From: Clostridium manihotivorum
Lineage (GTDB): Bacteria; Bacillota; Clostridia; Clostridiales; Clostridiaceae
Reading direction: 5' to 3'
NCBI RefSeq assembly: GCF_004015185.1
Contig: NZ_CP025746.1
Coordinates: forward strand, 3,117,776 to 3,181,775
DNA: 64,000 nt
Made by a program: the position numbers and the translations under genes
The notes under the pieces: generated by a model
What the model saw: the letters and a program-made list of their open reading frames with translations, nothing else
Databases searched by the model: none
What the model was told of the DNA's origin: nothing
Shown here: positions 43,366 to 53,600 of the stretch, one piece after another
How the letters are laid out: the number at the start of each line of letters is the position of its first letter
Numbering within the stretch: the stretch's first letter is position 1

Positions 43366-43764
43366 ATGAGCATATCAAAAGATAAAATGATGTATATAAT
43401 CTATGTTAATAACCAAGGAAAGAGCAAATTATTTTATGAAAAATTGTTAGGATATAAACCAATACTAGATGTTCAGGGAATGACAGAATTTCAGCTTTCA
43501 GATAGTGTTATATTAGGTATAATGCCAGAGGAAGGGATTATGAGAATACTTGAAAATAAAATACCTAATCCAGCACATGCAAATGGAGTGCCCAGAAGTG
43601 AACTATATTTATTCGTTGATAATCCAGATGAATATTATTCTAGATTAGTAAAAGCTGGTGGAACAGGAATTAGTAAAACTGAACTTAGAAATTGGGGAGA
43701 TTATGTAGCTTATGGTTCTGATATTGACGGGAATATTTTAGCGTTTGCAAAGGATAAGTACTAA
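43366..43764 (+). CDS. VOC (glyoxalase/bleomycin resistance-like) family protein
   Basis: A 132-residue VOC fold protein: MMYIIYVNNQGKSKLFYEKLLGY at the start, SELYLFVDNPDEYYSRLVKAGG in the middle and NWGDYVAYGSDIDGNILAFA at the end. The family covers isomerases, dioxygenases and antibiotic-binding proteins; substrate cannot be assigned. Has its own ribosome site (CGAGGTAA) and a downstream terminator shared with the convergent XRE gene. Confidence 0.8.
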   Translation: MSISKDKMMYIIYVNNQGKSKLFYEKLLGYKPILDVQGMTEFQLSDSVILGIMPEEGIMRILENKIPNPAHANGVPRSELYLFVDNPDEYYSRLVKAGGTGISKTELRNWGDYVAYGSDIDGNILAFAKDKY

Positions 43765-43881
43765 AGCATTATTCTTTAATGAGCAAAGTAAAAAAGAGTT
43801 ACATGACTTATACAAGATACTAAAAAGTAAAGAACGTATCAAACAAACTTATAACACTATGTTCTTACTAAATGTGGGAAA

Positions 43882-43912
43882 AAGCCTTTCGTGCAAAACG
43901 TCAGGCTTATTT
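43882..43912. terminator. Bidirectional terminator
   Basis: AAGCCT, TT, CGT, loop, ACG, TC, AGGCTT (43882-43908), with T-runs on both strands. It serves the VOC gene on the plus strand and the XRE regulator on the minus strand. Confidence 0.8.
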
Positions 43913-44242
43913 TTACTTTGTCTTTAAACGGTATAAAGTCTCTAAAAAATCTAACACAGCTTTTAGGTTTTCAGTAGATAAATCATTTGCTCTATCTATT
44001 AAGAGAGAATATTTACTTTCACTACTAGTTTGTAAGCCTTTAAATATATCTTCTATTGGTATTTCAAAAGCAGTTGCAATTTTATCTAAGCTTTCTACGG
44101 TTGCACTTGCTTGTCCTCGCTCGATTTCACCCATAAATGAACGAGCTATTCCGGCTCTATTTGCTAAATCCTCTTGGCTCCATCCGTATTCTTTTCGTAA
44201 GCTTTTTATTCTTTCACCTAGTAATTTTGATATATTACTCAT
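43913..44242 (-). CDS. XRE-family transcriptional regulator
   Basis: A 109-residue helix-turn-helix protein. Residues ~8-62 form the HTH (GERIKSLRKEYGWSQEDLANRAGIARSFMGEIERG), typical of SinR/ImmR-like regulators; the C-terminal ~40 residues are helical and may oligomerise. A GGGGTGAG ribosome site precedes its ATG on the minus strand. Its own promoter region carries a 13-base palindrome, so autoregulation is likely. Confidence 0.88.
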   Translation of the reverse strand: MSNISKLLGERIKSLRKEYGWSQEDLANRAGIARSFMGEIERGQASATVESLDKIATAFEIPIEDIFKGLQTSSESKYSLLIDRANDLSTENLKAVLDFLETLYRLKTK

Positions 44243-44261
44243 TTGCTCACCCCTATTTGAA

Positions 44262-44274
44262 AATACAGTGTATT
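44262..44274 (-). promoter_or_regulatory. Palindromic operator of XRE gene
   Basis: AATACA-G-TGTATT is a perfect palindrome about 20 bases upstream of the XRE start. On the minus strand TATAAT (complement of 44272-44277) overlaps it, so a protein bound here would block the promoter. Probably bound by the XRE product itself. Confidence 0.6.
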
Positions 44275-44437
44275 ATAAAATCAATCAACGCGGTATAGAG
44301 GGTGAACTGCTTAATAAATGTACTCCAGCATTAAGGAGTAAATATATTTCGAGTTAAAAACACCCAAAAATGTAATAAAATATGGTATAATATAATAAGG
44401 GAAAGTGCCTAATTTACTACGTTTGCGGGGATGAAAT

Positions 44438-45816
44438 ATGGATAAAATGACAAGAAAACAAAAGAGAAAAAAAGAGAATGAAATAAATTATTTCGGAGAA
44501 TTTTCGAAAATTAAAAACCACTTTTTTAAAGATCTAAATAAAAAATTAGCAATTGTAAAAGACAAAAGAAATCAGAATTATGTTACTTATACACCAGAAA
44601 TAATACTATTTACGGTAATAATGAAAAATGTTTCAGGCATAGTAAGCATGAACAAAATGACAAAGATTTTAATAATGACGCCGTAATAGAAAATATTAAA
44701 ATACGTCATTAGGATATGATTCTTTAGAAGAAATACCACATTATGATACAATTAATAACTTTCTAAAAGAGTTAGAAGTAAGTGAATTAGAAAAAATTAG
44801 AGACTACATGATAAGAGAACTTTTCAGAAAAAAGATCATTAGAGAAATATAGATTGATGGATAAATACTGGTGTATTGCCATTGATGGTTCACAACTATA
44901 TTCTTTTAACGAAAGGCATTGTGATCACTGTTTAAAAAAAGAATATAAAAATAAAGAAACTGGAGAAGTAGAAAAAACTGTATACTATCATACGGTTTTA
45001 GAAGCAAAGTTAGTCTTAGGAGATATGGTATTTAGTATATTAACTGAATTTGTTGAAAATGAGGACGAGAGCGTCAGCAAACAGGATTGTGAAATAAAAG
45101 CTAAAAGGCTAATGAAAAAATTAAAATACAAGTTTAGAAAGCTAAATATCTGTCTTCTAGGGGATAGTCTTTATGCTTGTGAACCGATTTATGAATTATG
45201 TGATGAGTATAATTGGGAATTTATCTTTAGATTTAAAGAAGGAAGAGCCAAAACTCTCTGGGAAGAAATTCAGGTTATAAAAAGCTTTGAAAACAACGAA
45301 ATTACTTCTACATTGGCTTTTGAAAAACAAGAGTTTAGTTGGGATGCAACTTATATTAATGAAGTCTCATATAAACATAGATTTATTAATACCGTAGATT
45401 TTACTGAGACAATTTTTAAGAAATCTAAAGATAAAGACAGCCGTGAAAAAACGACCAAAAACTTTGTTTTTGTTACGAATATACAGATTACCAAAAGAAA
45501 TGCGTTCAAAATTGTATCTGCTGGTAGAAGTAGGTGGAAAATTGAAAATGAAGGCTTTAATAACCAGAAGAATATAAGATATGACATAGAGCATGCTTGT
45601 TGTTTAAATTATCAAGCTATGAAAAACCACTATTTATTAATACAGATATCAGACATATTAAGACAACTGTTAGAAAAAGGTAGCGTAGCAATAAGAGAAT
45701 TAAAAGTTGGTATAAAAGAAATATCTTCAAGAATATTAGAATCTTTTCGACGAGAACCTCTAATATCTGAAGATATATCACGATTAAATCAACATATAAA
45801 AATACGCGACCTATAA
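44438..45816 (+). pseudogene. Frameshifted transposase (DDE type)
   Basis: An N-terminal 82-residue fragment (MDKMTRKQKRKKENEINYFGE ... MNKMTKI) runs off frame at about 44665. The middle (GYDSLEEIPHYDTINNFLKELE) is in another frame, and a third frame from about 44850 (MDKYWCIAIDGSQLYSFNERHC ... RSRWKIENEGFNNQKN) carries the C-terminal 320 residues with DDE-type IAIDGSQ, LLGDSLY and WKIENEG motifs. At least two frameshifts, so inactive. Terminal inverted repeats could not be defined. Confidence 0.8.
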
Positions 45817-46098
45817 CAATATAATTTTAACAAAGGTGATGATAAAAAGAAAGACTATGGAACAAAAAAATAGAAAAAATTTTATTGGTTGCAAAGCAAC
45901 CTAAGATATTATTTTTAAAATTATCGGAATAAAGATATTTTCTTAATTTTCTGAAAAAGAAAAAATCAATTTAAGAAGATTTTCTAAACATAAATTAATT
46001 TAATCGTTGATACTGATGTACTCTATAGAGGTTGACTATTATTGATAAAATTAATATACTTAAATAATAGGTAGAAATAGGTATATAGGTGGGGGATT
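45817..46098 (+). other. Non-coding region with small hairpin
   Basis: About 280 AT-rich bases. GGTTGC-AAA-GCAACC at 45887-45901 is a perfect small hairpin without a T-run. The promoter of the GGDEF gene is probably near 46010-46070. No gene seen. Confidence 0.5.
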
Positions 46099-46764
46099 AT
46101 GAAGAAAGCATGTATTTATAAGTCTGCTCATGTTGTTTTAGCAGCTACAGGATTTTGTTTTGGTGTAAGTATATTTTTTATTCACCAGTACATTCGATTA
46201 AAACTAGTAATGCTGTTTTGGGGATTTGTTATAATTACCCTAACAAGCACAGGGCTGCTATTAGGTGTTTTGATTAAGCAATTATACCAATATTCAAATA
46301 AGGACCCACTTACGGGGCTAAATAATAGACGTTACTTTTACGATACGCTTTCATATGAAATAGAAAAACTCAAGAAATATAAAAATCATTTGTCGCTTGC
46401 AATAATAGACATTGATAACTTTAAAAATATTAACGACACATATGGTCATATAGAAGGAGATAGAGTATTACAAGAGCTTTCAAATATTTTAAGGAAAAGT
46501 GTAAGAGAATACGATACTGTTGCACGCTGGGGAGGAGAGGAATTTGCGATTATTCTGCCTCGAACGGATAATGATGGTGCCTTTGCCTTAGGCGAACGAA
46601 TAAGAAAAATTGTTGAGGCATATGCTTTTGGTTGTAATGTCACAATTTCTATTGGCATTGCTTCTATTAAAGATTCAATTGAAATTGAAAAATTTATAAT
46701 ATTAGCAGACGAGACCTTATATAAGGCGAAAAAGAAAAAGAATAGAGTTGAGAGTAGGTGTTAA
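46099..46764 (+). CDS. Membrane GGDEF diguanylate cyclase
   Basis: A 221-residue protein: two membrane helices (residues ~10-30 and 34-58), then a GGDEF domain beginning DPLTGLNNRRYF. The active-site loop is GGEEF (145-149). An inhibitory I-site RxxD (REYD) lies five residues before it, so product inhibition is expected. Synthesises c-di-GMP from two GTP. No sensory domain besides the short membrane hairpin. GGTGGGGG is the ribosome site. Confidence 0.9.
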   Translation: MKKACIYKSAHVVLAATGFCFGVSIFFIHQYIRLKLVMLFWGFVIITLTSTGLLLGVLIKQLYQYSNKDPLTGLNNRRYFYDTLSYEIEKLKKYKNHLSLAIIDIDNFKNINDTYGHIEGDRVLQELSNILRKSVREYDTVARWGGEEFAIILPRTDNDGAFALGERIRKIVEAYAFGCNVTISIGIASIKDSIEIEKFIILADETLYKAKKKKNRVESRC

Positions 46765-46809
46765 CTTATACCAATTACAGTAGTTTTCCTAATTATATCT
46801 ACAATAACA

Positions 46810-47238
46810 TTGAATGGACTTGCAATTTTAATCCCTAAAAAATTAACTAGAACGGAAGTGTATATCTCTAGCATCTTTGTTCTGTTACTTCAGGTAATAG
46901 TTGATATCATTTTTGACTTAGAATTCAATTTGTATGGGTACTTCAAGGAAGGAATAGATTTGGTAGCTTTTGTAACTTTTCTTGCCTTGTATCCTGCATT
47001 TAGTGTCTGTTATTTGAACTATTTTCCGTTTAATAAACCACTTGTAAGAAAGGTAGTTTATATTTTAACTACATCTATATTTTGTATTGTATATGAATAT
47101 TTATCGATCAAGTCAGGATACTTTTATCATAATAAATGGAATTTATGGTATTCTGCTGTATCATACCCAGCATTATTAGGGTTCATGGCTTGGCATTTAT
47201 CAACAATAAGATGGATTATTAATAAGGATTATAAATAA
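46810..47238 (+). CDS. CBO0543-like membrane protein
   Basis: A membrane protein of about 142 residues or more with four or five helices, resembling the CBO0543 family of spore-forming Firmicutes (VYISSIFVLLLQVIVDIIFDLEFNLYGYF, SGYFYHNKWNLWYS). Function unknown. TTG 46810 is the first standard start, but the open frame continues back to just after the GGDEF stop, encoding IPITVVFLIISTITLNGLAILIP, a complete first helix; a non-standard start at ATA 46768 or ATT 46774, 7 to 13 bases after GTAGGTG, is plausible. Probably co-transcribed with the GGDEF gene. Confidence 0.65.
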   Translation: MNGLAILIPKKLTRTEVYISSIFVLLLQVIVDIIFDLEFNLYGYFKEGIDLVAFVTFLALYPAFSVCYLNYFPFNKPLVRKVVYILTTSIFCIVYEYLSIKSGYFYHNKWNLWYSAVSYPALLGFMAWHLSTIRWIINKDYK

Positions 47239-47318
47239 ATTTCGATGATAGTAGGAGATAAATTTTTTATTTATCATCTTAGTGTTAAATCACTACATTG
47301 ATACTTTATTAATTGATA

Positions 47319-47340
47319 AGAGCTATAGGGCTCTTTTTTT
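47319..47340 (+). terminator. Terminator before replication gene
   Basis: AGAGC and GCTCT pair around a short loop, followed by TTTTTTT. Ends the GGDEF/CBO0543 unit. Confidence 0.75.
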
Positions 47341-47430
47341 AATGCTTTAATTATGAAATATGTAACAGCATCACTACAGTGCTCGTATCTTAATATCGAT
47401 TTTACAACATATTTTAAAGGAGGGTTTTTC

Positions 47431-48318
47431 ATGTCGCAAACTATGATTAGAGTTGATAAGAAAACAAATTTTGTAGTGCTTAATAAAGATGCCCTTCAAG
47501 ATGCTAATTTAAGCTGGAAAGCAAAGGGACTTTTAGTTTATCTATTGAGTCTTCCGGACAACTGGCAGATATATATTGAAGAGCTTTCAGCACATGCCAA
47601 AGATGGAGTTGACAGCACTGCATCAGCAATAAAGGAATTAATGAAAAATGGATATATAACAAGAGAAAGAATTAGAAATGAAAAAGGACAACTCAAGAAC
47701 TATATTTATACAGTACATGAAGTACCTATAATCATTGAAAATACTAACGAGGAGCCTAAAAGGGAAATTCCAGTTTTGGAAGAGCCTAAACAGGAAAATC
47801 CAAGACAGGAGAAACCTATCTTGGAAAAACGGCAGCTACTAAATAATAATAAACTAAATAATAATTTAAATATAAAAGAAGAAGAAACCACCCAAGGGGT
47901 GGAGATAGACAAAGAGATTATTAAAGTCTATAGAGAATGTATTTCTAAGAACATAAGTGAAATAGAGCTTAAAGAATTAGCAGAGCTTCAAGATATTTTT
48001 GGAATAGAAATATTAAATAAGGCTATAGAAGTAGCTGTAATGAAAAATGCTAAGAATCTAGCATACATACAAGCAAGTCTTAAAGACTGGAGCGAAAAAG
48101 GATTTAAAACCCTAGATGAAGTTGAAGTCTATCTTGCTAAGTGGAAGGTATTAAATATAAAGTCTAAAGAAAATAGAGAAAAGGAAGTTAAGAGAAAGGC
48201 AGAGAATAAAGATTATGGAACTAGGATAAGTACCTTTAATAACTTTGAGCAAAGAACTTATGATTACGATAAATTAGAGAAACAGCTTCTAGGCTGGGAG
48301 CAGTATGAAGATAGTTGA
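47431..48318 (+). CDS. Helix-turn-helix replication initiation-type protein
   Basis: A 295-residue protein with an N-terminal winged-helix region (NLSWKAKGLLVYLLSLPDNWQIYIEELSAHAKDGVDSTASAIKELMKNGYI) typical of replication initiator/DnaD-like proteins of Firmicute ICEs and plasmids. A Glu/Pro/Lys-rich linker (residues ~110-150) with repeated E-E-P-K-R/Q motifs leads to a DnaD-like C-terminal helical domain (LAELQDIFGIEILNKAIEVAV). Start at 47431 after AAAGGAGGG. Probably helps initiate replication of the excised circle. Confidence 0.75.
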   Translation: MSQTMIRVDKKTNFVVLNKDALQDANLSWKAKGLLVYLLSLPDNWQIYIEELSAHAKDGVDSTASAIKELMKNGYITRERIRNEKGQLKNYIYTVHEVPIIIENTNEEPKREIPVLEEPKQENPRQEKPILEKRQLLNNNKLNNNLNIKEEETTQGVEIDKEIIKVYRECISKNISEIELKELAELQDIFGIEILNKAIEVAVMKNAKNLAYIQASLKDWSEKGFKTLDEVEVYLAKWKVLNIKSKENREKEVKRKAENKDYGTRISTFNNFEQRTYDYDKLEKQLLGWEQYEDS

Positions 48319-48404
48319 TAATTGACAGATAAGTAATTTAGGGGTAGGTGGTTTTATTAGTGAAGTTTCAAAGAAATACTTTAAGTCTAGTAAATAAGCT
48401 TTAT

Positions 48405-48464
48405 AAGATAGAATAGGGAAGCTATGAGAAGTGGATTATGCTCATAGTTTCCCTATTCTATCTT
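48405..48464. terminator. Long convergent hairpin
   Basis: A 24-base stem (48405-48428 with 48441-48464) interrupted by only one G-T pair, around a 12-base loop. It lies between the converging replication and XRE genes, so it probably terminates both, although neither side has a long T-run. Confidence 0.75.
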
Positions 48465-48479
48465 AAAGGTAAAAAATTA

Positions 48480-48695
48480 CTAGATTTGTTCACCATCGTT
48501 AAATATAAAAAATCCTTCAAACCTGCAGCCAAGAACCTTTGCTATTTCTTGAAGTTCTTTCTCAGAAAAATTATCACGAGAAAGCTTATTGGATAAGTTT
48601 TGGTTTGAAGTATTTGTTAAAGCTGCTAGTTCAGATATAGTCATATTTTTACGTTTTATCAAAATACGAATTTTTTCACTCATTGTTAAAGGCAT
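48480..48695 (-). CDS. Small XRE-type repressor
   Basis: A 71-residue Cro/CI-type protein: SEKIRILIKRKNMTISELAALTNTSNQNLSNKL forms the HTH, followed by a short helical tail. Start (MPLTMSE) follows GGTGGTGAG on the minus strand; a longer frame from 48713 adds six residues. It is divergent from parA and probably binds the AAGTGTA sites between them to control the partition/replication operon. Confidence 0.85.
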   Translation of the reverse strand: MPLTMSEKIRILIKRKNMTISELAALTNTSNQNLSNKLSRDNFSEKELQEIAKVLGCRFEGFFIFNDGEQI

Positions 48696-48721
48696 TTTTC
48701 TCACCACCCTCAATAAACAAT

Positions 48722-48830
48722 ATACACTTTTAAGTGTATTATATCAATAAAAACAAAAAAATTAAACAAATTAATGTATTACTACTTGCAATGTCACATC
48801 TATAAGTGTATTATCAAATTATAAAGTGTA
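48722..48830. promoter_or_regulatory. Operator sites between XRE repressor and parA
   Basis: ATACACTT-TT-AAGTGTAT at 48722-48739 is a perfect 8+2+8 palindrome. Two more AAGTGTA half-sites lie at 48804-48810 and 48824-48830, 20 bases apart (two helical turns) and 20 to 70 bases upstream of parA. The set fits cooperative repressor binding, probably by the divergent XRE protein. Confidence 0.7.
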
Positions 48831-48871
48831 ATATATTAATTGAAGAAAATGAAAAAAGAAAGGTGAATGCT

Positions 48872-49657
48872 ATGGATAAGAACAAAGTAATTGCTATTGT
48901 TAATCAGAAGGGTGGGATAGGAAAGACCGTAACAGCTTTAAATTTAGGGTATGCATTATCAGAAACGGGTAAGAAGGTTTTATTAATAGACTTTGATCCT
49001 CAAAGCAGTCTAACCGTATGCTTTGGTTATGATAACACTGACAATATTCAAACTACAATTTATAATCTTATGGCATTAGCCATTGAGGAAAAAAGCTTAC
49101 CCAAGATGGAGGATTACATAGTTAAGATTGGGAATATTGACCTTATTCCCTGTAACTTAGAGTTATCAGCTATTGAGATAGCACTTGTTAATGTCATGAG
49201 TAGAGAAACGGTATTAAGGGCTATAGTAGATGAAATCAAGGCAGATTATGATTATGTTATAATCGACTGCTCTCCATCACTAGGTATGCTGACAATAAAT
49301 GCTCTAGCAGCATGTGATAGTGTAATCATACCTGTTACTCCTCAATATCTTTCTGCTAAAGGTTTAGAGCTACTTCTAAAAAGCATTATAAGAGTCAAAA
49401 AAAGAATTAACCCTAAAATTGAAGTTGATGGGATACTTTTTACTATGTATGCAGAAAGAATAAAACTTTCAAAGGAAGTGTTGTCCATTATACAAGAGGC
49501 ATACGGAAGTCATATTCACATATTTGAAAACAAGATACCGACATCAGTAAAGGTTGGAGAAGCAAATATGAAAAGCAAAAGCACTATTGAGTATGACCCT
49601 AAAAATAAAGTATCGGTGGCTTATAGAGAATTTGCCAAGGAGGTTGTTTCATTATGA
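48872..49657 (+). CDS. parA: ParA/Soj-type partition ATPase
   Basis: A 261-residue ParA ATPase with the deviant Walker A KGGIGKT (residues 13-19), Walker A' DFDPQSS and DYVIIDCSPSLGMLTINAL (Walker B). Partitions or stabilises the ICE during its circular stage. Start at 48872 after GAAAGGTGAA; the frame from 48806 would run into the operator sites. It overlaps parB by four bases. Confidence 0.92.
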   Translation: MDKNKVIAIVNQKGGIGKTVTALNLGYALSETGKKVLLIDFDPQSSLTVCFGYDNTDNIQTTIYNLMALAIEEKSLPKMEDYIVKIGNIDLIPCNLELSAIEIALVNVMSRETVLRAIVDEIKADYDYVIIDCSPSLGMLTINALAACDSVIIPVTPQYLSAKGLELLLKSIIRVKKRINPKIEVDGILFTMYAERIKLSKEVLSIIQEAYGSHIHIFENKIPTSVKVGEANMKSKSTIEYDPKNKVSVAYREFAKEVVSL

Positions 49658-50640
49658 GTGAGAAAAAGTTAATGAGCTTAGATGATATGTTTGGTGATAG
49701 CATTAACACTACTGAGCAAGAAAATCAAACAAAGATAGAAATATCAAGGCTTATACCTTTTGAGAATCATCCCTTCAAGCTGTATGAAGGTGAAAGATTT
49801 GAAAATATGGTAAGAAGCATAAAGGAGTTTGGTGTTATTGTTCCTGTCATTGTAAGACCTAAAGGGTATGACTATGAAATATTATCAGGACATAACAGAG
49901 TAAATGCAGCTAAGGCAGCAGGGCTTTTAGAAGTGCCGGTTGTCATTAAAGAAAACTTAGAAGATGAAGAAGCAATGCTCATTGTTACAGAAACTAACTT
50001 AATGCAGCGTTCATTTAGTGATATGCTTCATTCGGAAAGGGCAGCAGCATTATCTGAACACCATAAAGCATTGTCTTCTCAAGGCAAAAGAACTGACATT
50101 TTAAAAGAGATTGAAAGTCTTTTAAATGCTGATGAAATCAAGAGGGAAGAAACTTCTTCCCCAGTGGGGAAAAAGTTAAGAACTCATGAGCAAATAGGTG
50201 AAGCATATAACTTATCTAAAAATTCTATAGCAAGATATTTAAGAATATCCAAACTTGTTGATGAACTAAAAGAGTTTATAGATAGTGAGGAAATCTCTAT
50301 AAGAGCAGGTGTAGATTTATCCTATTTGCTAGATGAAGAACAAATACTAATTGCAGATATTTTAACCTCAAGTGAATTTAAGATAGATATGAAAAAAGCA
50401 GAGACCTTAAGAGCATTTTCAGAAGGCAAGAAGCTAAACGAAGAAACAGCTTATTCTATTCTTTCAGGAGAATTAAATAAAAAACCAAAGGCTAATAAAC
50501 CTGCACCAATTAAACTGAAACCTAAGCTTATCAGTAAATTCTTCGCACCAGAAATAAAGCAAACTGAAATTGAAGAAGTCATTGAAAAAGCTTTGGAACT
50601 ATATTTTGAAACTCAGAAAAAGGAGGTTTTGGATGAGTAG
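49654..50640 (+). CDS. parB: ParB-type partition protein
   Basis: A 328-residue ParB/Spo0J-like protein. The N-terminal nuclease-fold domain has [29 protein letters not shown] and ETNLMQRSF; the central HTH is near [21 protein letters not shown]. Binds a centromere-like site, not identified here. Its end overlaps the start of the giant helicase gene, placing all three in one operon. Confidence 0.9.
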   Translation: MSEKKLMSLDDMFGDSINTTEQENQTKIEISRLIPFENHPFKLYEGERFENMVRSIKEFGVIVPVIVRPKGYDYEILSGHNRVNAAKAAGLLEVPVVIKENLEDEEAMLIVTETNLMQRSFSDMLHSERAAALSEHHKALSSQGKRTDILKEIESLLNADEIKREETSSPVGKKLRTHEQIGEAYNLSKNSIARYLRISKLVDELKEFIDSEEISIRAGVDLSYLLDEEQILIADILTSSEFKIDMKKAETLRAFSEGKKLNEETAYSILSGELNKKPKANKPAPIKLKPKLISKFFAPEIKQTEIEEVIEKALELYFETQKKEVLDE

Positions 50641-53600
50641 ACTTAATGAAGTAAGGGACATCTATGATAAGATAACCGACATTGTTACCAGCAGTAAGGA
50701 GGAATGGAAGGAGTTTTTAAGCTTTGCATCAAGGATATATAAATATAACTTTGATAATGCAATTTTAATCTATGCACAAAGACCAGATGCTACAATGGTT
50801 GCCAACATGGAAGTATGGAATAAAAGGATAGGAAGATATATTAACAGGGGCACTAGAAGTATAGCAGTTTTCGATACCTCAAAGGCTAATTTAAAGCTAG
50901 AGTATTTATTTGATATTAAAGATACCAATGGTGATCCACACACAATACCTAAGCTTTGGAGATTAAATGATGATATAACTCCAATCCTTTCAGAAAGGCT
51001 TAAGGGAAAATATGAACTAAGTAGTGGTGATTTAGATAGCACAATATTTCAAATAGTTGAGATTAAAGTCAATGCTAATTTTGAAGAGTGCTTTAAAGAT
51101 TTTGAAAGTGATACAAAAAGTACTTGGCTTAAGGATTTACCTATTGAGGGGCTTATGGCTTATTTTACTCAAACTATAATTGAGAGCACTCAATATGTGG
51201 TGGCAAAAAGATGTGGTATAGGCTCTCCGATTTTAAATGATGAAAATGCATTTAGAGTAATAACACATTTTAATACTCTTCCATTAACCTTTAGGCTAGG
51301 AAATGCAGTATGCAGCATTTCTCAGGAAATTCTTAGAGAAATAGAAAGCGAAGTTATTCAAATAATTAAAGAAAAAAGGAGCGAGAGAAACAATGAAAGA
51401 AGCACTAGAGCTGAATTACAAAGAGATAGACGGGATACTTTATCCAGAGATACAAATATCCAAGGACAAGGAGGCAGACGAGAAACCACTAGGGAAGTAC
51501 GGACAGATGGCACTGAACTATCTAAAGGAGAATCATCCAAACCGATACAGCCTACTTTTGGCAACAGGGAAACTAATGCCAACAATGCACAAAGTGAATC
51601 AGGAAGCTTATCAGAAACTAGACTTAATCATGGAACAGATACTAATGAAAAATCCGATACCGAGTCCAGAGAACACAGTGGAAAGCTTCAAGCACAGGGA
51701 ACAAGTGAAGCAGACAGCAGAAGAGATAATACTGCTGGAGATAGTGTATCAGGTGAGATAAAAAAGAATATACAAATAAACTTTATTGAGTCGCTTGAAA
51801 GGGGCTCTTTTTTTATGCCAGAAAACACTGAAAAAAATGATACTTTAACAGAAGAAAGTAAAGATAATGAAGAAGATTTTATTTTAGAAGAAGTCAAAGC
51901 AGATGAAAAAAAGGAAACTTCAGAAGAACATAAACCTATAAATTATAAATACAATCCAGAAGATGAAATAGGAGTTGGAGGACTAAAAACTAAATTTAGA
52001 AACAATGTAGAAGCCATAAAAATGCTAAAAGTTATAGAAAGTGAAAATAGACTTGCTACTAAAGATGAACAAAAGATACTAGCAAAGTATGTTGGATGGG
52101 GTGGAATGCCCCAGGCTTTTGATATGAATGCTGGAGGTTGGAATAATGAATATGCAGAACTTAAAGGACTTCTTACTCCAGAAGAATATGCAAGTGCCAG
52201 AGCTTCTACACCAAATGCACATTATACTTCGCCAATAGTAATTGAAGCAATGTATAAAGCTATTGAAAGCTTTGGGTTCAAAACAGGGAATATTTTAGAG
52301 CCATCTATGGGAGTAGGGAACTTCTTTGCAAAGCTTCCAGATAGTATGGAAGGCTCTAAGCTTTATGGAGTAGAGCTTGATGATATTTCGGGGAGAATAT
52401 CAAAACAATTATATCAAAAGGCAAATATCAAAATACAAGGCTTTGAGCAAAGTGATTTTTCAGATAACTTTTTTGATGTTGCAATTGGTAATGTACCTTT
52501 TGGAGATTATAAGCTTTATGATCCAAAGTATGAGAAGTATAACTTTTTAATACATGACTATTTCTTTGGTAAGGCACTAGATAAAGTAAGACCTGGAGGT
52601 ATAGTTGCCTTTATAACAAGTAAAGGAACTCTTGATAAGGAAAATAATTCAGTAAGAAAATACCTTGCTGAAAGAGCAGATTTAATAGGGGCTATAAGAC
52701 TTCCTAATACTGCTTTTAAAGCAAATGCCAATACTGATGTTACTACGGATATTATTTTCCTTCAAAAGAGAGAAAGAGTATCTGTAAATGAGCCTAATTG
52801 GCTTCATGTTGGACTTACGGAAGATAAAGTTCCTGTAAATGATTATTTTATAGATAATCCAGATATGCTTCTTGGAAAGATGATTTTTGACCAAAGAATG
52901 TTTGGAGAAGGCAGTAAATATACATCCTTAGTAAATAAAGATGAAAACTTTGACCTTGAAGAAGCACTAGATAAAGCAGTACAAAATCTTACTGCAGATA
53001 TAGGAAGTTTTAAAAGAGAAGAAAATAGTTTAGAAGATGTAATCTCAGCTGACCCTAATGTTAGAAACTATACTTATACTTTTGTAGGTGATGAACTTTA
53101 CTACCGTGAAAATGCTGTAATGAGAAAAATAAATGAAAGTGGAAAAACTTTAGAGAGAATTAAAGGGCTTCATGGTATTAGAGAAATCACAAGAGAAATT
53201 ATAGATATTCAAACTAGGGGATGCACGGAAACAGAGCTTAAAGAAAAACAAGTGGTTTTAAATGCTAGATATGATGAATTTGTTAAAAAACATGGTTATA
53301 TAACTTCAAGAGCAAACAATACTGCTTTTAGAGATGACAATGATTATCCCCTATTATGTTCTTTAGAATATGTTGATGAAAATAATAAGGTTACAAAGGC
53401 AGATATGTTTACTAAGCAGACTATAAGACCGATGGAGAAAATAACAGAAGTAGATACAGCTATTGAAGCACTTACAGTAAGCTTAAATGAAAAAGGTAAG
53501 GTAGACTTATCCTTAATGCTGCAGCTTTATGACAGTACACCAGAAAATATTATAGAAGAATTAAAGGGTCAGATATTTTTAAACCCTGAAAAGTACGATA

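Noticed and set aside
43872-44357. 161-residue plus-strand frame opposite the XRE regulator
   Set aside because: The minus strand encodes an obvious helix-turn-helix protein; the plus-strand frame is its shadow.
45887-45901. Small perfect hairpin GGTTGC-AAA-GCAACC as terminator of the transposase
   Set aside because: No T-run follows and the transposase is broken, so there is no clear role.
51808-51814. T-TTT-TTT as a programmed frameshift site in the helicase
   Set aside because: Phasing fits, but the alternative frame gives no sensible product and the downstream helicase frame must be kept; left as a weak hairpin note.
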